Shown: positions 25,230-34,503 of the stretch, one piece after another
Numbering within the stretch: the stretch's first letter is position 1
Layout: each line of letters starts with the position of its first letter
Origin: Succinivibrionaceae bacterium
GTDB taxonomy: Bacteria > Pseudomonadota > Gammaproteobacteria > Enterobacterales > Succinivibrionaceae
DNA length: 64,000 nucleotides
Assembly: GCA_019420905.1 (NCBI GenBank)
Contig: JAHZGH010000009.1
Coordinates: 186,001-250,000, forward strand
Direction of reading: 5' to 3'
Program-made: the position numbers and the translations under genes
Notes under the pieces: model-generated
The model's input: only the letters and a program-made list of their open reading frames with translations
Told to the model about the DNA's origin: nothing
Databases searched by the model: none

Positions 25230-25591
25230 GAATTATTCTCCCTTCCTTTATCTTAGATAAGTAAAATAAATAAGCCAAAATAAGTTTGTTAATAGCATCT
25301 TAACTTATCGCAAAGCCTTGAAAGCAGCTCATTAACTAACAATAGCTAATTTTTACTTTTATGCTGATAATTTATTTTTTACCAGCTGATTTCTATAATA
25401 AAAATTTCTAATACAGACTTTATGCGTCTAACTAATTTTATTTAAGCTGCATTTAATTTATGCTCACTCAATATTTATTATAATTTACAAAATTTTATCT
25501 TTACTAAATACTTTATATAAGTTTTACAATTCATACATTAAATTTTAACTTCTCATTTTTAAAATACGCGCATTGTTGATATTCATTAAAA
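25230..25591. other. Intergenic region before the aminoethylphosphonate operon
   Basis: About 360 AT-rich bases between the beta-lactamase and the transporter ATPase. It presumably includes the operon promoter. No riboswitch, operator palindrome or terminator stood out. Confidence 0.5.
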
Positions 25592-26371
25592 ATGAGAAAA
25601 AAAATGTTAGAGCTTCAAAATATATCTAAATCATTTGATGGAAATTTAGTCCTTGATAATATTAATCTTAAAATCAACAAAGGCGAAATTGTATCGATTT
25701 TAGGGCCTTCAGGATGCGGTAAAAGTACTCTGTTAAACTTAATCTTAGGGTTACATGAGGTAAGCTCTGGGAAAATCATCCTAAATGGCGAAGATATTAC
25801 CAATGTTCCCATGAGAAAACGCGGCTTTAATATTGTATTCCAAGACTTCGCGCTTTTCCCTAATCTCAATGCCTATAAAAACATCGTCTATGGTCTTAAA
25901 AACAAAAGTAATATTTCTTCAAAACAAGAAGTTGAATCTTTAATAGATCTTTTAAATCTGCGAGAGCATTTAAATAAGCGTATCGATGAGCTATCAGGAG
26001 GCCAAAAACAAAGAGTTGCTATTGCCAGAACCTTAGTTATGAAGCCTAAGATCCTTCTTTTAGATGAGCCTTTATCTGCCCTTGACGGCATGATCAAAGA
26101 ATCCATCAAAACTCACATTAAAAATATCGCTCGTAAATTTGAACTTACAACAATCATTGTAACTCACGATCCCGAAGAGGCTTTATCCATATCAGATAAG
26201 GTTTTAATTTTAAATCAAGGACACGTAAGTCAGTTTGCCAAGCCTTCGCAGATTGTCCATACTCCGGCAAATAATTTTATTAAAGACTTCATCCTTTCAC
26301 AGCTTATGATCAAGCGCAACAACATTCTCAAACTCTTTAATACAGAAAATGCGCCGTTACTAGCATTTTAA
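25592..26371 (+). CDS. ABC transporter ATPase, 2-aminoethylphosphonate type
   Basis: The cytoplasmic ATP-binding subunit of a PotA/FbpC-like importer. Walker A GPSGCGKST is near residue 38, the signature LSGGQKQR near 136, Walker B LLLDEPLSALD near 156, and the H-loop VTHDPEEA near 191. At 259 residues it lacks the C-terminal TOBE domain common in this group. It heads a five-gene operon ending in phnW and phnX, which makes 2-aminoethylphosphonate the likely substrate, although the protein family also includes iron and polyamine importers. An ATG four codons downstream is an alternative start. Confidence 0.85.
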   Translation: MRKKMLELQNISKSFDGNLVLDNINLKINKGEIVSILGPSGCGKSTLLNLILGLHEVSSGKIILNGEDITNVPMRKRGFNIVFQDFALFPNLNAYKNIVYGLKNKSNISSKQEVESLIDLLNLREHLNKRIDELSGGQKQRVAIARTLVMKPKILLLDEPLSALDGMIKESIKTHIKNIARKFELTTIIVTHDPEEALSISDKVLILNQGHVSQFAKPSQIVHTPANNFIKDFILSQLMIKRNNILKLFNTENAPLLAF

Positions 26372-26398
26372 TCGTTATCATAAATATATAAGAAAAAT

Positions 26399-28057
26399 AT
26401 GCTTCAGAAAATACTTGGTAAAGAGCGTAAGGAATTTAAAATTATATTTATCATTATTACGCTACTTTTGGTTGTGATTTTAGCCTACCCACTATACAGC
26501 GTTTTAAACCAAGCCTTTTATGTAAATGGTAGTTTTTCTTTTGCTAATTTTGCTAATTATTTAACGCAGAGCAAATTTTATACAGCTCTATTCAATTCAT
26601 TTAAAATTTCTTTTTCTGTTGCTTTTATTGCAACCTGTATTGCGTTTATAAGTGCATACGGCTTAAATTTTTTTAATTTTAACCGTAAATTCTCGCAGAT
26701 GATTACTATCATCTTATTATTACCGCTCTTTCTTCCGTCAATTACTTATGGTTTTGCAATTATCTATTCCTTCGGCAGACAAGGACTAATAACCCGAACA
26801 TTCGGCCAATTACCATTTTCAATTTATGGATTCTATGGATTATTAATTGCCGGCGTTATTTACACATTGCCTCCAGCTTTTATGATCCTTAATAACTCCT
26901 TTAAATATGTGGATAAAAACTTTATCATCGTCTCTAAAGTAATGGGAGATAATCAAGCTAAAACCTTTTACATGACAGCCTTTCGTCCTGTAATTGGTGC
27001 TATAGCCTCTGCATTTATTCTTTCATTTTTCTTAAATTTCACAGACTTTGGTATCCCAGCATCTATAGCAGGACGTTATGAAGTTATTTCCATAACTTTA
27101 TACGGGACAATGATGGGAGCTATTCCAGATTTTTCTAACGGCTCAGTAATTGCGCTTGTAATGCTTCTGCCATCAATTATTTCGGTTTTAATTCTTGCTT
27201 ATTTAGATAAGCTTAATTTTAGATACAATAAAATATCTCGCGTAAATAATACACAAAACAATACATTAAAATTTATATTCTATATTTTCTATTGCCTGAT
27301 AGCCTTAGCTTTAATCGCAACCTTTCTGGTAATGTTTATAGTCCCTTTTGTTAAAAGCTATCCTTATCAGCTTTACTTTACCACAGAGACTTTAAAACGT
27401 ATTTTATCTGATAGCACTATCTTTAATGTATATATAAACTCTCTTATGGTAGCTGTCATAACAGCTGTAGCCGGTACAATCTTGTGTTATTTTGCCGGCA
27501 TGCTAAATGCCAGATCCAGGCTAAATTCATGGTGTAAAAAATCACTTGATTTCTTTGCTATGGTTGCAAACACTGTTCCCGGCATGGTTTTAGGTATCGG
27601 ATTTCTCTTTGCCTTTACCGGCACATCTTTGATGAATACCTTTTTAATCATCATCCTTGCAAACATTGTGCACTTTTTTACCACCCCTTATTTAATGGCC
27701 AAACAAGCCTTCTCTCGTATGAATTCAAGTTATGAAGTTACAGGAGAGCTTATGGGTGACAGCTATTTTAAAACACTATGCAGGGTCGTTATACCAAACT
27801 CATATAACACCATACTTGAGATGTTTTCATACCTCTTCATCAACGCTATGGTCACAATCTCCGCCATTATCTTCTTAACAGGAGCTAAGACCATGGTAAC
27901 AACCACTAAGATCAAGGAACTGCAATACTTTGAAAAATTCGACGCAATATTTGTACTGTCACTGCTTATATTTTTGACGAATATGCTCGTAAAACTGCTA
28001 CTTGATAGTTATACCCATTATTTAGATAAAAAAAGCAAATCAACTAAAGGAAAATAA
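26399..28057 (+). CDS. ABC transporter fused permease, 2-aminoethylphosphonate type
   Basis: A 552-residue inner-membrane protein with two MetI-type permease halves in one chain (about 1-285 and 295-545), each with around six helices. Each half carries an EAA-like loop (VSKVMGDNQAKTFYMTAFRP and TGELMGDSYFKTLCRVVIP) that docks on the ATPase. Such FbpB-type fusions serve ferric iron or phosphonate importers; the operon context favours 2-aminoethylphosphonate. It begins 27 bases after the ATPase gene and ends two bases before the binding protein. Confidence 0.87.
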   Translation: MLQKILGKERKEFKIIFIIITLLLVVILAYPLYSVLNQAFYVNGSFSFANFANYLTQSKFYTALFNSFKISFSVAFIATCIAFISAYGLNFFNFNRKFSQMITIILLLPLFLPSITYGFAIIYSFGRQGLITRTFGQLPFSIYGFYGLLIAGVIYTLPPAFMILNNSFKYVDKNFIIVSKVMGDNQAKTFYMTAFRPVIGAIASAFILSFFLNFTDFGIPASIAGRYEVISITLYGTMMGAIPDFSNGSVIALVMLLPSIISVLILAYLDKLNFRYNKISRVNNTQNNTLKFIFYIFYCLIALALIATFLVMFIVPFVKSYPYQLYFTTETLKRILSDSTIFNVYINSLMVAVITAVAGTILCYFAGMLNARSRLNSWCKKSLDFFAMVANTVPGMVLGIGFLFAFTGTSLMNTFLIIILANIVHFFTTPYLMAKQAFSRMNSSYEVTGELMGDSYFKTLCRVVIPNSYNTILEMFSYLFINAMVTISAIIFLTGAKTMVTTTKIKELQYFEKFDAIFVLSLLIFLTNMLVKLLLDSYTHYLDKKSKSTKGK

Positions 28058-28059
28058 AA

Positions 28060-29034
28060 ATGAAGCTTAATCTAAAATCCTTAGCTTTAGCCTTAACTAT
28101 AACCTTAACATCAGGCTACGCCTTTGCAGATAATGAAATTGTAATCTACACCAACGCAGACGAAGAAGCCCAGCTTGCAATAAAGAATGCATTAAATGCT
28201 CACGGCTACGAAGGACAATACCTTATGCAGTCTATGGGTACCTCTGAGCTTGGCGGCAAATTAATTGCTGAGGGGAAAAATATTGAAGCTGATTTGATTA
28301 CCTTGAGCACTTACTACTTAGAATCATTGCAAAAAAACAATAATCTTTTTAAGAAAATTGAGTTTAAGGTTGATCCTATTGAGCCGCTTTCCTCAGAATA
28401 CTATGTACCTATGTTAGGCCTTACCGGCTCTATCTTTGTTAATACCGAAGTTTTAGAAGCTGATAATCTTAAGGTTCCTTCTTCCATTTCCGAACTAGCT
28501 AATGAAGAATATAAAGGTCATATTTCTATTCCTGATATCACCGGCTCCTCAACTGCCTGGCTATTAACTCAAGCAGCTATTGAAGCCTACGGCGATGAAA
28601 AAGGATCTGCCTTAATTCGCAAGATTGAAGAAAATGCCACTGATCATCTTGAAATGTCTGGCTCAGCTCCATTAAAGAAACTTAGAGCCGGTGAAGCCGC
28701 TATCGGCTTTGGCTTACGTCACCAGGCTGTTGCTGATAAGAAAAACGGTCTGCCCATTGATTATATCGACCCTATCGAGGGCAACTTCCAGTTGCGCGAG
28801 GGCGTAGCTATTATTGATAAAGGCGCTAACACCAATCCTAAAGCAATGGAAATGGCAGAGTGCATCATAAAAAACGCTCGTCAGGAATTATTACAAAACT
28901 ATCCTGTAGCTCTTTATAAGGGCGAAACTATAGATCCAGAGCTAATTCCTTCTAATCCTAAGCAATTTTCAAAACCGCTTACAGTTGAACTCTTAAAAGA
29001 GCATCAAGCATTAGTAAAAGGCACAAATAATTAA
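28060..29034 (+). CDS. Periplasmic 2-aminoethylphosphonate-binding protein (inferred substrate)
   Basis: A 324-residue extracellular solute-binding protein of the FbpA/PotD-like type II fold. The signal peptide MKLNLKSLALALTITLTSGYAFA is followed by EIVIYTNADEE, the first strand typical of this family. Conserved stretches include YYVPMLGLTGSIFVN, GHISIPDITGSSTAW and GFGLRHQA. The substrate is inferred from phnW and phnX directly downstream. AAAGGAAAATAAAA before the ATG serves as a weak ribosome site. Confidence 0.83.
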   Translation: MKLNLKSLALALTITLTSGYAFADNEIVIYTNADEEAQLAIKNALNAHGYEGQYLMQSMGTSELGGKLIAEGKNIEADLITLSTYYLESLQKNNNLFKKIEFKVDPIEPLSSEYYVPMLGLTGSIFVNTEVLEADNLKVPSSISELANEEYKGHISIPDITGSSTAWLLTQAAIEAYGDEKGSALIRKIEENATDHLEMSGSAPLKKLRAGEAAIGFGLRHQAVADKKNGLPIDYIDPIEGNFQLREGVAIIDKGANTNPKAMEMAECIIKNARQELLQNYPVALYKGETIDPELIPSNPKQFSKPLTVELLKEHQALVKGTNN

Positions 29035-29062
29035 CTTATTAAAAATAACCAGCAGGACTAAA

Positions 29063-30169
29063 ATGAACTACAATTCTTACAAACTCTTAACCCCAGGCCC
29101 TTTGACTACAACTTCTACCGTAAAAGAGGCCATGCTTATTGATAGATGTACTTGGGATAAAGATTACAACGATATGACCCAAAACATCAGAGCTAAATTA
29201 TTAAAGCTTGCACACGTTGATAAGAGTGACTATACAGCTGTTTTAATGCAGGGTAGCGGGACCTTTGGAGTTGAGTCTGTATTAACATCAATTCCTTCTG
29301 ATAAAGATACTGTTTTAGTCATCGTTAACGGTGCCTATTCAAAGAGAATGTGCGATATCCTGCGCATGGCTAAAATTAAATATAAAGCTATTGAATTTCC
29401 TTATAATAAAAATGTTGATGTCTCAAAAGTTACCGAATTTCTAGACGCTAATGATGATATTACCATGCTCTCTATGGTACATTCAGAAACGACATCAGGA
29501 CTTTTAAACAACATTGAAGGTGTAGCAGAAATTTTAAAGAACAGAAAGATCACTTTCATTGTTGATGCTATGAGCTCCTTCGGTGCAGTAGATATAGACG
29601 TTAAAAAATTAAGAATTGACTTTTTAGTCTCTTCTGCTAATAAATGCATACAAGGCGTACCTGGATTTGCCTTCATCATTGCTAATAAAGAAAAATTACT
29701 TGCCTCTAAAGGAAACGCCCGCTCTTTATCTTTGGATCTATATGGCCAATTTGAAACTATGGAAAATTCCCATGGCAAATGGAGATTTACCTCCCCAACT
29801 CATGTAGTGGCAGCTTTTTCTAAAGCTTTAGAAGAGCTTGAGCTTGAAGGCGGTATCAAAGCTCGTTTTGAGCGTTACTCAAAGTGTAATCAAATGCTGC
29901 GTAAAGGCATGCAGGCCTTAGGATTCAAAGCCTATATTGATGCCTCAGATCAAGGTCCTATCATTACTACCTTCCTCTATCCTGAGAACTTCAAGGTAAA
30001 CTTCAATGATATGCATGAGTATTTAAAGCAGCGCGGTTATGTTATTTATCCTGGCAAACTTACTGATATAGATACTTTCCGCCTTGGCAATATTGGCGAA
30101 ATCTATCCTGAAGATATAGCAGTCATTATTGATTTATTTAAGCAGTATAAGGAGGCTAATAATGGCTAA
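29063..30169 (+). CDS. phnW: 2-aminoethylphosphonate-pyruvate transaminase PhnW
   Basis: A PLP aminotransferase that transfers the amino group of 2-aminoethylphosphonate to pyruvate, giving phosphonoacetaldehyde and alanine. The 368 residues match the family length. The N-terminus has KLLTPGPLTTT, and the substrate loop GSGTFGVESVL is present. The PLP-binding Asp lies in FIVDAMSSFGA and the Schiff-base Lys in SSANKCIQG near residue 194. It overlaps phnX by 8 bp. A fold-type I relative such as serine-glyoxylate aminotransferase is excluded by the adjacent PhnX. Confidence 0.94.
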   Translation: MNYNSYKLLTPGPLTTTSTVKEAMLIDRCTWDKDYNDMTQNIRAKLLKLAHVDKSDYTAVLMQGSGTFGVESVLTSIPSDKDTVLVIVNGAYSKRMCDILRMAKIKYKAIEFPYNKNVDVSKVTEFLDANDDITMLSMVHSETTSGLLNNIEGVAEILKNRKITFIVDAMSSFGAVDIDVKKLRIDFLVSSANKCIQGVPGFAFIIANKEKLLASKGNARSLSLDLYGQFETMENSHGKWRFTSPTHVVAAFSKALEELELEGGIKARFERYSKCNQMLRKGMQALGFKAYIDASDQGPIITTFLYPENFKVNFNDMHEYLKQRGYVIYPGKLTDIDTFRLGNIGEIYPEDIAVIIDLFKQYKEANNG

Positions 30170-30950
30170 AGTACTTGATGCGGTAATTTTTGACTGGGCA
30201 GGAACTACCGTAGATTTTGGCTCAATGTCTCCTGTAGCAGCGTTTATGGAAGCTTTTAAAAGTTATGGCATTGAGGTTACTGAAGAGGAAACTCGCATGC
30301 CTATGGGAATGCTAAAACGAGAGCATATTAAAACAATGCTCAATATGCCTCGTATTGCTAAAGCTTTTTCCCAAAAATATGGGCGCGCAGCTTGTGATAA
30401 TGATATTGATGAAATTTACAATGTATTTGAACCTTCATTATTTGAGGTCTTGCCTCGGTGTTCTAAGCTCAAGCCCTTCGTACTAGAAGCCGTCAATTAC
30501 CTGCATTCTCTAAATGTTAAAATCGGCTCTACTACAGGTTATACAGCATCAATGATGCAGGTTGTTACTGATGAAGCCCAAAAACAAGGCTATAAGCCTG
30601 ACTGCATGGTAACTCCTGATATGGTACAAAATTATGGTCGTCCATATCCTTATATGATCTTTGAGAATATGCGGCGCTTAGCAGTTAAAAACGTCAAGCA
30701 TATTATAAAAATCGGAGATACTGCCTCCGACATCGAAGAAGCCCTAAATGCAGGAGTTTTTGCAGTCGGCGTATGTGAAGGAAGCTCTGTCTTAGGCTTA
30801 TCTGAAAATGAATATTATGCTTTAGGTGAAGCAGATCGCCAGCTCCATCGTCAAAAAGCCAAAGCAAAATTTTATAGCTGCGGCGCCGATTTCGTAATTG
30901 ACGATCTTTCTGAAATTAGTAAAGCAATTGAAGCCTTTTATCAAAAATAA
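30162..30950 (+). CDS. phnX: Phosphonoacetaldehyde hydrolase (phosphonatase) PhnX
   Basis: A HAD-family enzyme that splits phosphonoacetaldehyde to acetaldehyde and phosphate, completing C-P bond cleavage. IFDWAGTTVDFG near residues 8-19 carries the nucleophilic and acid/base positions, and GMLKREHIK near 48 holds the cap Lys that forms the imine. TTGYTASM and IKIGDTASDIEE complete the HAD motifs. The frame opens at 30129, but the ATG at 30162 follows AAGGAGG and starts at MAKVLDAVIFDW; it overlaps phnW by 8 bp, so translation is coupled. The protein is 262 residues. Confidence 0.94.
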   Translation: MAKVLDAVIFDWAGTTVDFGSMSPVAAFMEAFKSYGIEVTEEETRMPMGMLKREHIKTMLNMPRIAKAFSQKYGRAACDNDIDEIYNVFEPSLFEVLPRCSKLKPFVLEAVNYLHSLNVKIGSTTGYTASMMQVVTDEAQKQGYKPDCMVTPDMVQNYGRPYPYMIFENMRRLAVKNVKHIIKIGDTASDIEEALNAGVFAVGVCEGSSVLGLSENEYYALGEADRQLHRQKAKAKFYSCGADFVIDDLSEISKAIEAFYQK

Positions 30951-30978
30951 TTTTTTATAAATAAAAAAACTGAAAACT

Positions 30979-31015
30979 AAGCAGTGTAAATATTTTTACA
31001 CTGCTTCTTTCTTTT
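30979..31015 (+). terminator. Terminator of the phn operon
   Basis: AAGCAGTGTAAA (30979-30990) pairs perfectly with TTTACACTGCTT (30995-31006) across a 4-base loop, followed by a pyrimidine-rich CTTTCTTTT tail. Confidence 0.87.
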
Positions 31016-31182
31016 AACAAATAGTAAAAATACCTATTTTCTGCACAAAGCTTACTTTATTTAAAAGAATAATTCTTAATAGCTAGTATTTTATTTACTC
31101 TAAAAAAGACCTAAAGTAAAAACTATTAGTTCCAACCAGAAAATTAGGTTCTTTAAGGCAAGGTATTTCTTTAACTGGGCAT

Positions 31183-31215
31183 AAAAAAAACAAGCTCTTA
31201 TCTTAAGGCTTGTTT
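31183..31215 (-). terminator. Terminator of tRNA-Ser copy 2
   Basis: On the - strand AAACAAGCCTTA pairs with TAAGAGCTTGTTT, followed by a run of T. It corresponds in position and loosely in sequence to the terminator after tRNA copy 1. Confidence 0.83.
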
Positions 31216-31237
31216 CTGCTTTTTTAAAAGATTTGAA

Positions 31238-31328
31238 TGGCGGTGAGATCGGGATTCGAACCCGAGATACGCTATTCACGTATACACGCTTTCCAGGCGT
31301 GCGCCTTCAGCCACTCGGCCATCTCACC
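31238..31328 (-). tRNA. tRNA-Ser(GGA), copy 2, CCA encoded
   Basis: It is identical over its full length, including CCA, to the gene at 23166-23256 but on the opposite strand. The anticodon is GGA. The upstream promoter region is also closely similar, so the duplicated block is about 145 bp. Confidence 0.97.
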
Positions 31329-31349
31329 GTTCATTTGAGAACGGTGCTT

Positions 31350-31377
31350 ATTTTACATAATTTTTTTATAAATGCAA
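31350..31377 (-). promoter_or_regulatory. Promoter of tRNA-Ser(GGA) copy 2
   Basis: On the - strand TTGCAT (31377-31372) and TAAAAT (31355-31350) are separated by 16 bases, and the tRNA starts 22 bases downstream, exactly as for copy 1. Confidence 0.75.
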
Positions 31378-31429
31378 GTAATACTTTTAAATTCAACGAA
31401 AAAACTTTACTCCCCGCTCATAAAATAAA

Positions 31430-32158
31430 TCAATCTTCTATTTTATGGAATCTGTAATGAAGCAAAACCACTCCTGCTCTTACAACTTTACATTCTAATA
31501 GCTCTAAAGTCTGTCCCTCGCAAGGCTTATCAACATCGGTACCCATATATTCAAAAACTGCACTCCCGCCGCTTTTACCGTCAATTCCCGGATATAGAAC
31601 CAGATATAATTCGTCAATAAGTCCAGCTCTTAAAAAGCTTCCGTTTAAAATGCCTCCGCCCGCCAACAGAATATTTTTAAGTCCAAAATCCTCATATAAA
31701 GAATCAATAGCCTTTTTCAGATCGTGACCATCAGCTCCAGCAAAAGTATAAGAAATCTCTCTTTGTCTTAAATAATCCAAATACTCCTCGCTAGCATAAT
31801 TCTCGCCTAAGACTACAATTAAAGTTGATCCCCAAATGCTGTTAGAATCATAAGCTAAAGTTCCATGCGCATCAAAAACAGCTGTTAGTCTTTCATGCTT
31901 GCGCACACCAAGGAAAGGCTTGAAGCTCTCCGGCTTAGTAAAAGAGGGCGATTCAAATTTTTTGGAAATAAAGTTTCTCTCTATGGTATTACGTCCAAGC
32001 AAAGCAACCTGAGGATCAATTAAATTACGGGTCTCATAATAAACATCAGGGTTGCCCTCTCCTTCTTGATCAAAAAGCATAGACCATCGCTGCTCATCAA
32101 TGCGTCCATCTAATGAACATTCCATAAGACAGGTAATTTTTGGACTTGTAAGTTCCAT
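31430..32158 (-). CDS. RibD C-terminal-like / dihydrofolate reductase-fold reductase
   Basis: A 242-residue protein of the RibD_C group (NADPH-dependent reductases with the dihydrofolate reductase fold). Landmarks are ITCLMECSLDGRID at the N-terminus, VALLGRNTIE near 52 and LLAGGGILNGSFLRAGLIDELYLVLYPGIDG near 160-190, the cofactor loop. There is no RibD deaminase domain, so it is a stand-alone reductase. The true substrate is unknown; a riboflavin pathway role is possible but no rib gene is beside it. It follows mutT by about 50 bases on the same strand. Confidence 0.8.
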   Translation of the reverse strand: MELTSPKITCLMECSLDGRIDEQRWSMLFDQEGEGNPDVYYETRNLIDPQVALLGRNTIERNFISKKFESPSFTKPESFKPFLGVRKHERLTAVFDAHGTLAYDSNSIWGSTLIVVLGENYASEEYLDYLRQREISYTFAGADGHDLKKAIDSLYEDFGLKNILLAGGGILNGSFLRAGLIDELYLVLYPGIDGKSGGSAVFEYMGTDVDKPCEGQTLELLECKVVRAGVVLLHYRFHKIED

Positions 32159-32206
32159 AAAAGCATCCTTATAAAGTTGTTTGTCTAAAAAGAGTTTACC
32201 TTATTT

Positions 32207-32611
32207 TTACCTGCAGAAATCATGCTGCAGCTTTTTTATCAGCTTTAAATCAGCCGGAAGCCAGTTTAATTGCATTAAATCCTCATATTTAACCCATAAA
32301 GCATTCTCATGTTCTAAAAGCTCTAAGGAATCGTTTTTTAAATTACATAGGAAAAAATGCAGAATTACATGACGCTTAGGATAATCAAACTCTAAAGTTT
32401 CATATAAAGATTGTATTTCAATTGATGCTGATAATTCCTCCTGCAGCTCTCTTACAAGAGCATTTTCAGCACTTTCTCCTCTTTCAAGCTTGCCTCCTGG
32501 AAATTCCCAATAATCCTTAAATTCTCCATACCCTCTTTGAGCACAAAAGATTTTTCCTGCATGCTCCCCTCTGCCTTGAATGATAGCGGCAGCAACTTCG
32601 ATAACTTGCAT
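32207..32611 (-). CDS. mutT: Nudix hydrolase MutT (8-oxo-dGTP diphosphatase)
   Basis: It removes oxidised dGTP from the nucleotide pool to prevent A:T to C:G mutation. The 134 residues match MutT length. The Nudix box GGKLERGESAENALVRELQEEL is at about 39-60, directly after YWEFPGG. The N-terminus VIEVAAAIIQG is typical of MutT. A MutT-like enzyme with another nucleotide substrate cannot be excluded. Confidence 0.87.
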   Translation of the reverse strand: MQVIEVAAAIIQGRGEHAGKIFCAQRGYGEFKDYWEFPGGKLERGESAENALVRELQEELSASIEIQSLYETLEFDYPKRHVILHFFLCNLKNDSLELLEHENALWVKYEDLMQLNWLPADLKLIKKLQHDFCR

Positions 32612-32621
32612 AAAAAATTCC

Positions 32622-32654
32622 TAAAAAAATCCCCAGGCAAATCTGCTTGGGGAT
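32622..32654 (-). terminator. Terminator of the fumarase gene
   Basis: On the - strand ATCCCCAAGC pairs with GCCTGGGGAT (one mismatch) around a 6-base loop, followed by seven T. Confidence 0.87.
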
Positions 32655-32680
32655 CATGATTATTTTAAATAAATTTCAAA

Positions 32681-34210
32681 TTAGATATATTTGAAATCAA
32701 TTTCTTTAATCTTCTTAGACCACTCGGCAGGTCCAATCTTGTGAATGCTGTTGCCGTTGCAGTCTACTGCTACGGTTACCGGCATATCAACAACCTTGTA
32801 CTCACGGATAGCTTCCATACCTAAGTCCTCAAAAGCTAATACCTTAGCTTCCTTGATAGCCTTAGATACGAGGTAAGCTGCACCGCCAGTAGCCATTAAG
32901 TAAGCAGCCTTGTGCTTCTTGATGGATTCAATAGCCTCAGGTCCGCGATCGGCCTTACCAATCATGCCGTATAAGCCAGTCTCAGATAACATGGTCTCAA
33001 CGAACTTATCCATGCGAGTTGAAGTGGTTGGACCTGCAGGTCCTACAACCTCATCACGAACAGCTGGAACTGGTCCTACGTAGTAGATAAACTTCTTATG
33101 GAAATCAACACCTTCAGGTAAAGGCTTGCCCTGAGCAATTAAATCGCATACGCGCTTATGAGCTGCATCACGGCCAGTTAAGATAGTGCCTGATAATAAG
33201 AGGGTATCACCAACCTTCCAGGAGGCAATCTCTTCCTTAGTGATGGTGTCCAGGTTAACGCGCTTAACATCAGCACTTGCACCGCCGATATCAATATCAG
33301 GATAATCATCCAATGACGGAGGCTCAAATTTTGCAGGACCTGAACCATCCAGCACAAAGTCGATATGACGAGTAGCAGCGCAGTTAGGAATAATGGTAGT
33401 AGCCTTAGATACTGCGTGGCAAGGATAGGTCTTAACTTTAACATCTAAAACAGTAGTTAAGCCGCCTAAGCCCTGAGCTCCGATACCTAAGCGATTGATC
33501 TTATCAAATAACTCTAAACGTAATCTTTCTTCGGCATTCTTAGGTCCGCGAGCCTTTAACTCTTCAATATCAATAGGATCGTTTAAGGCTTCCTTAGCTA
33601 AGATAGCAGACTTCTCAGGAGTACCGCCAACGCCAACGCCTAAGATACCTGGCGGACACCAGCCGGCACCCATGTGCGGAATCTCGGAGAGAATATAATC
33701 AACTACGCTGTCAGATGGGTTTAACATCTTCATGTGAGTCTTATTCTCAGATCCGCCGCCTTTAGAAGCAATAGCAACTTCAACCTTATCGCCGTGAACC
33801 ATTTCAATATGAACCACGGTCGGAGTATTGTCCTTAGTATTGACACGGGTATCAAGCGGATCGGTTAAGACGGACTTACGCAAAGGATTATCAGGATCGC
33901 AGTAAGCACGGCGAGTACCTTCATCTACCATCTCCTGAATGGTCATATCGCCTTCAAAGCGAACATCCATACCAATCTTAACGAAGCAGGTTACAGCACC
34001 AGTATCCTGACATAAAGGACGATGGCCAATAGCACACATCTTAGAGTTAACTAAAATCTGTGCAATTGCATTCTTAGCAGAAGGATTCTGCTCAATGTCA
34101 TAAGCATGCTTCATGGCCTTGAGGAAATCCTTCGGATGATAATAAGAAATATATTGAATTGCCTCATAGACAGATTCAATAAAATCAGCAGTCTTAATGA
34201 GTGTTGTCAT
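32681..34210 (-). CDS. fumA: Class I fumarate hydratase (iron-sulfur)
   Basis: An oxygen-sensitive [4Fe-4S] fumarase interconverting fumarate and malate, here likely working in the reductive branch to succinate. The 509 residues hold both class I parts: the N-terminal domain with HRPLCQDTGAV near 60 and GAGWCPPGILGVGVGG near 185, and the C-terminal beta domain with GTILTGRDAAHKR near 345 and GPAGPTTSTRMD near 395. Cysteines near 65, 189 and 278 fit the cluster ligands. The gene is monocistronic with its own terminator. Codon use is strongly biased, consistent with high expression. Tartrate dehydratase is the alternative but is usually encoded as two subunits. Confidence 0.9.
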   Translation of the reverse strand: MTTLIKTADFIESVYEAIQYISYYHPKDFLKAMKHAYDIEQNPSAKNAIAQILVNSKMCAIGHRPLCQDTGAVTCFVKIGMDVRFEGDMTIQEMVDEGTRRAYCDPDNPLRKSVLTDPLDTRVNTKDNTPTVVHIEMVHGDKVEVAIASKGGGSENKTHMKMLNPSDSVVDYILSEIPHMGAGWCPPGILGVGVGGTPEKSAILAKEALNDPIDIEELKARGPKNAEERLRLELFDKINRLGIGAQGLGGLTTVLDVKVKTYPCHAVSKATTIIPNCAATRHIDFVLDGSGPAKFEPPSLDDYPDIDIGGASADVKRVNLDTITKEEIASWKVGDTLLLSGTILTGRDAAHKRVCDLIAQGKPLPEGVDFHKKFIYYVGPVPAVRDEVVGPAGPTTSTRMDKFVETMLSETGLYGMIGKADRGPEAIESIKKHKAAYLMATGGAAYLVSKAIKEAKVLAFEDLGMEAIREYKVVDMPVTVAVDCNGNSIHKIGPAEWSKKIKEIDFKYI

Positions 34211-34503
34211 TGGTGGTACATTCCTTATAAATGAATGAAAGACAAATCTTTCATGTGCATGATTATAATGAAATTTAACGCAACTTATCGTGACATTTAT
34301 ATTTTTTTTTGAAATATTTAAAAATTAGCTGGTACTTTTTTCAAAGCAGACACAGTCTAAGCCTTAAAAAGGCATTTTATTATTGTGTTTATTTTCTTTA
34401 AAGTATTTAGCTTATATAAAACAATTGTTATCAGACAAATTACGCCTGATATTGCGTTTTGACCTTCAATAAGGCTATCTCTCAAATAATAACCTGTAAT
34501 ATA
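34211..34503. other. Intergenic region upstream of the fumarase gene
   Basis: About 290 AT-rich bases that should contain the fumarase promoter on the - strand and the 3-prime side of the SDR gene. No specific regulator site was recognised. Confidence 0.45.

Noticed and set aside
29401..29778. A 125-residue frame antisense to phnW
   Set aside because: phnW is secure and the antisense frame shows no protein motif.
14401..31328. The trb cluster and tRNA-bracketed segment as one complete integrative conjugative element
   Set aside because: No integrase, relaxase, coupling protein or direct att repeats were found, and the tRNA copies are inverted rather than direct.
31233..31457. A 74-residue + strand frame (MNGGEIGIRTRDTLF start)
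   Set aside because: It is antisense to tRNA-Ser copy 2; this is a well-known spurious translation of tRNA sequence.
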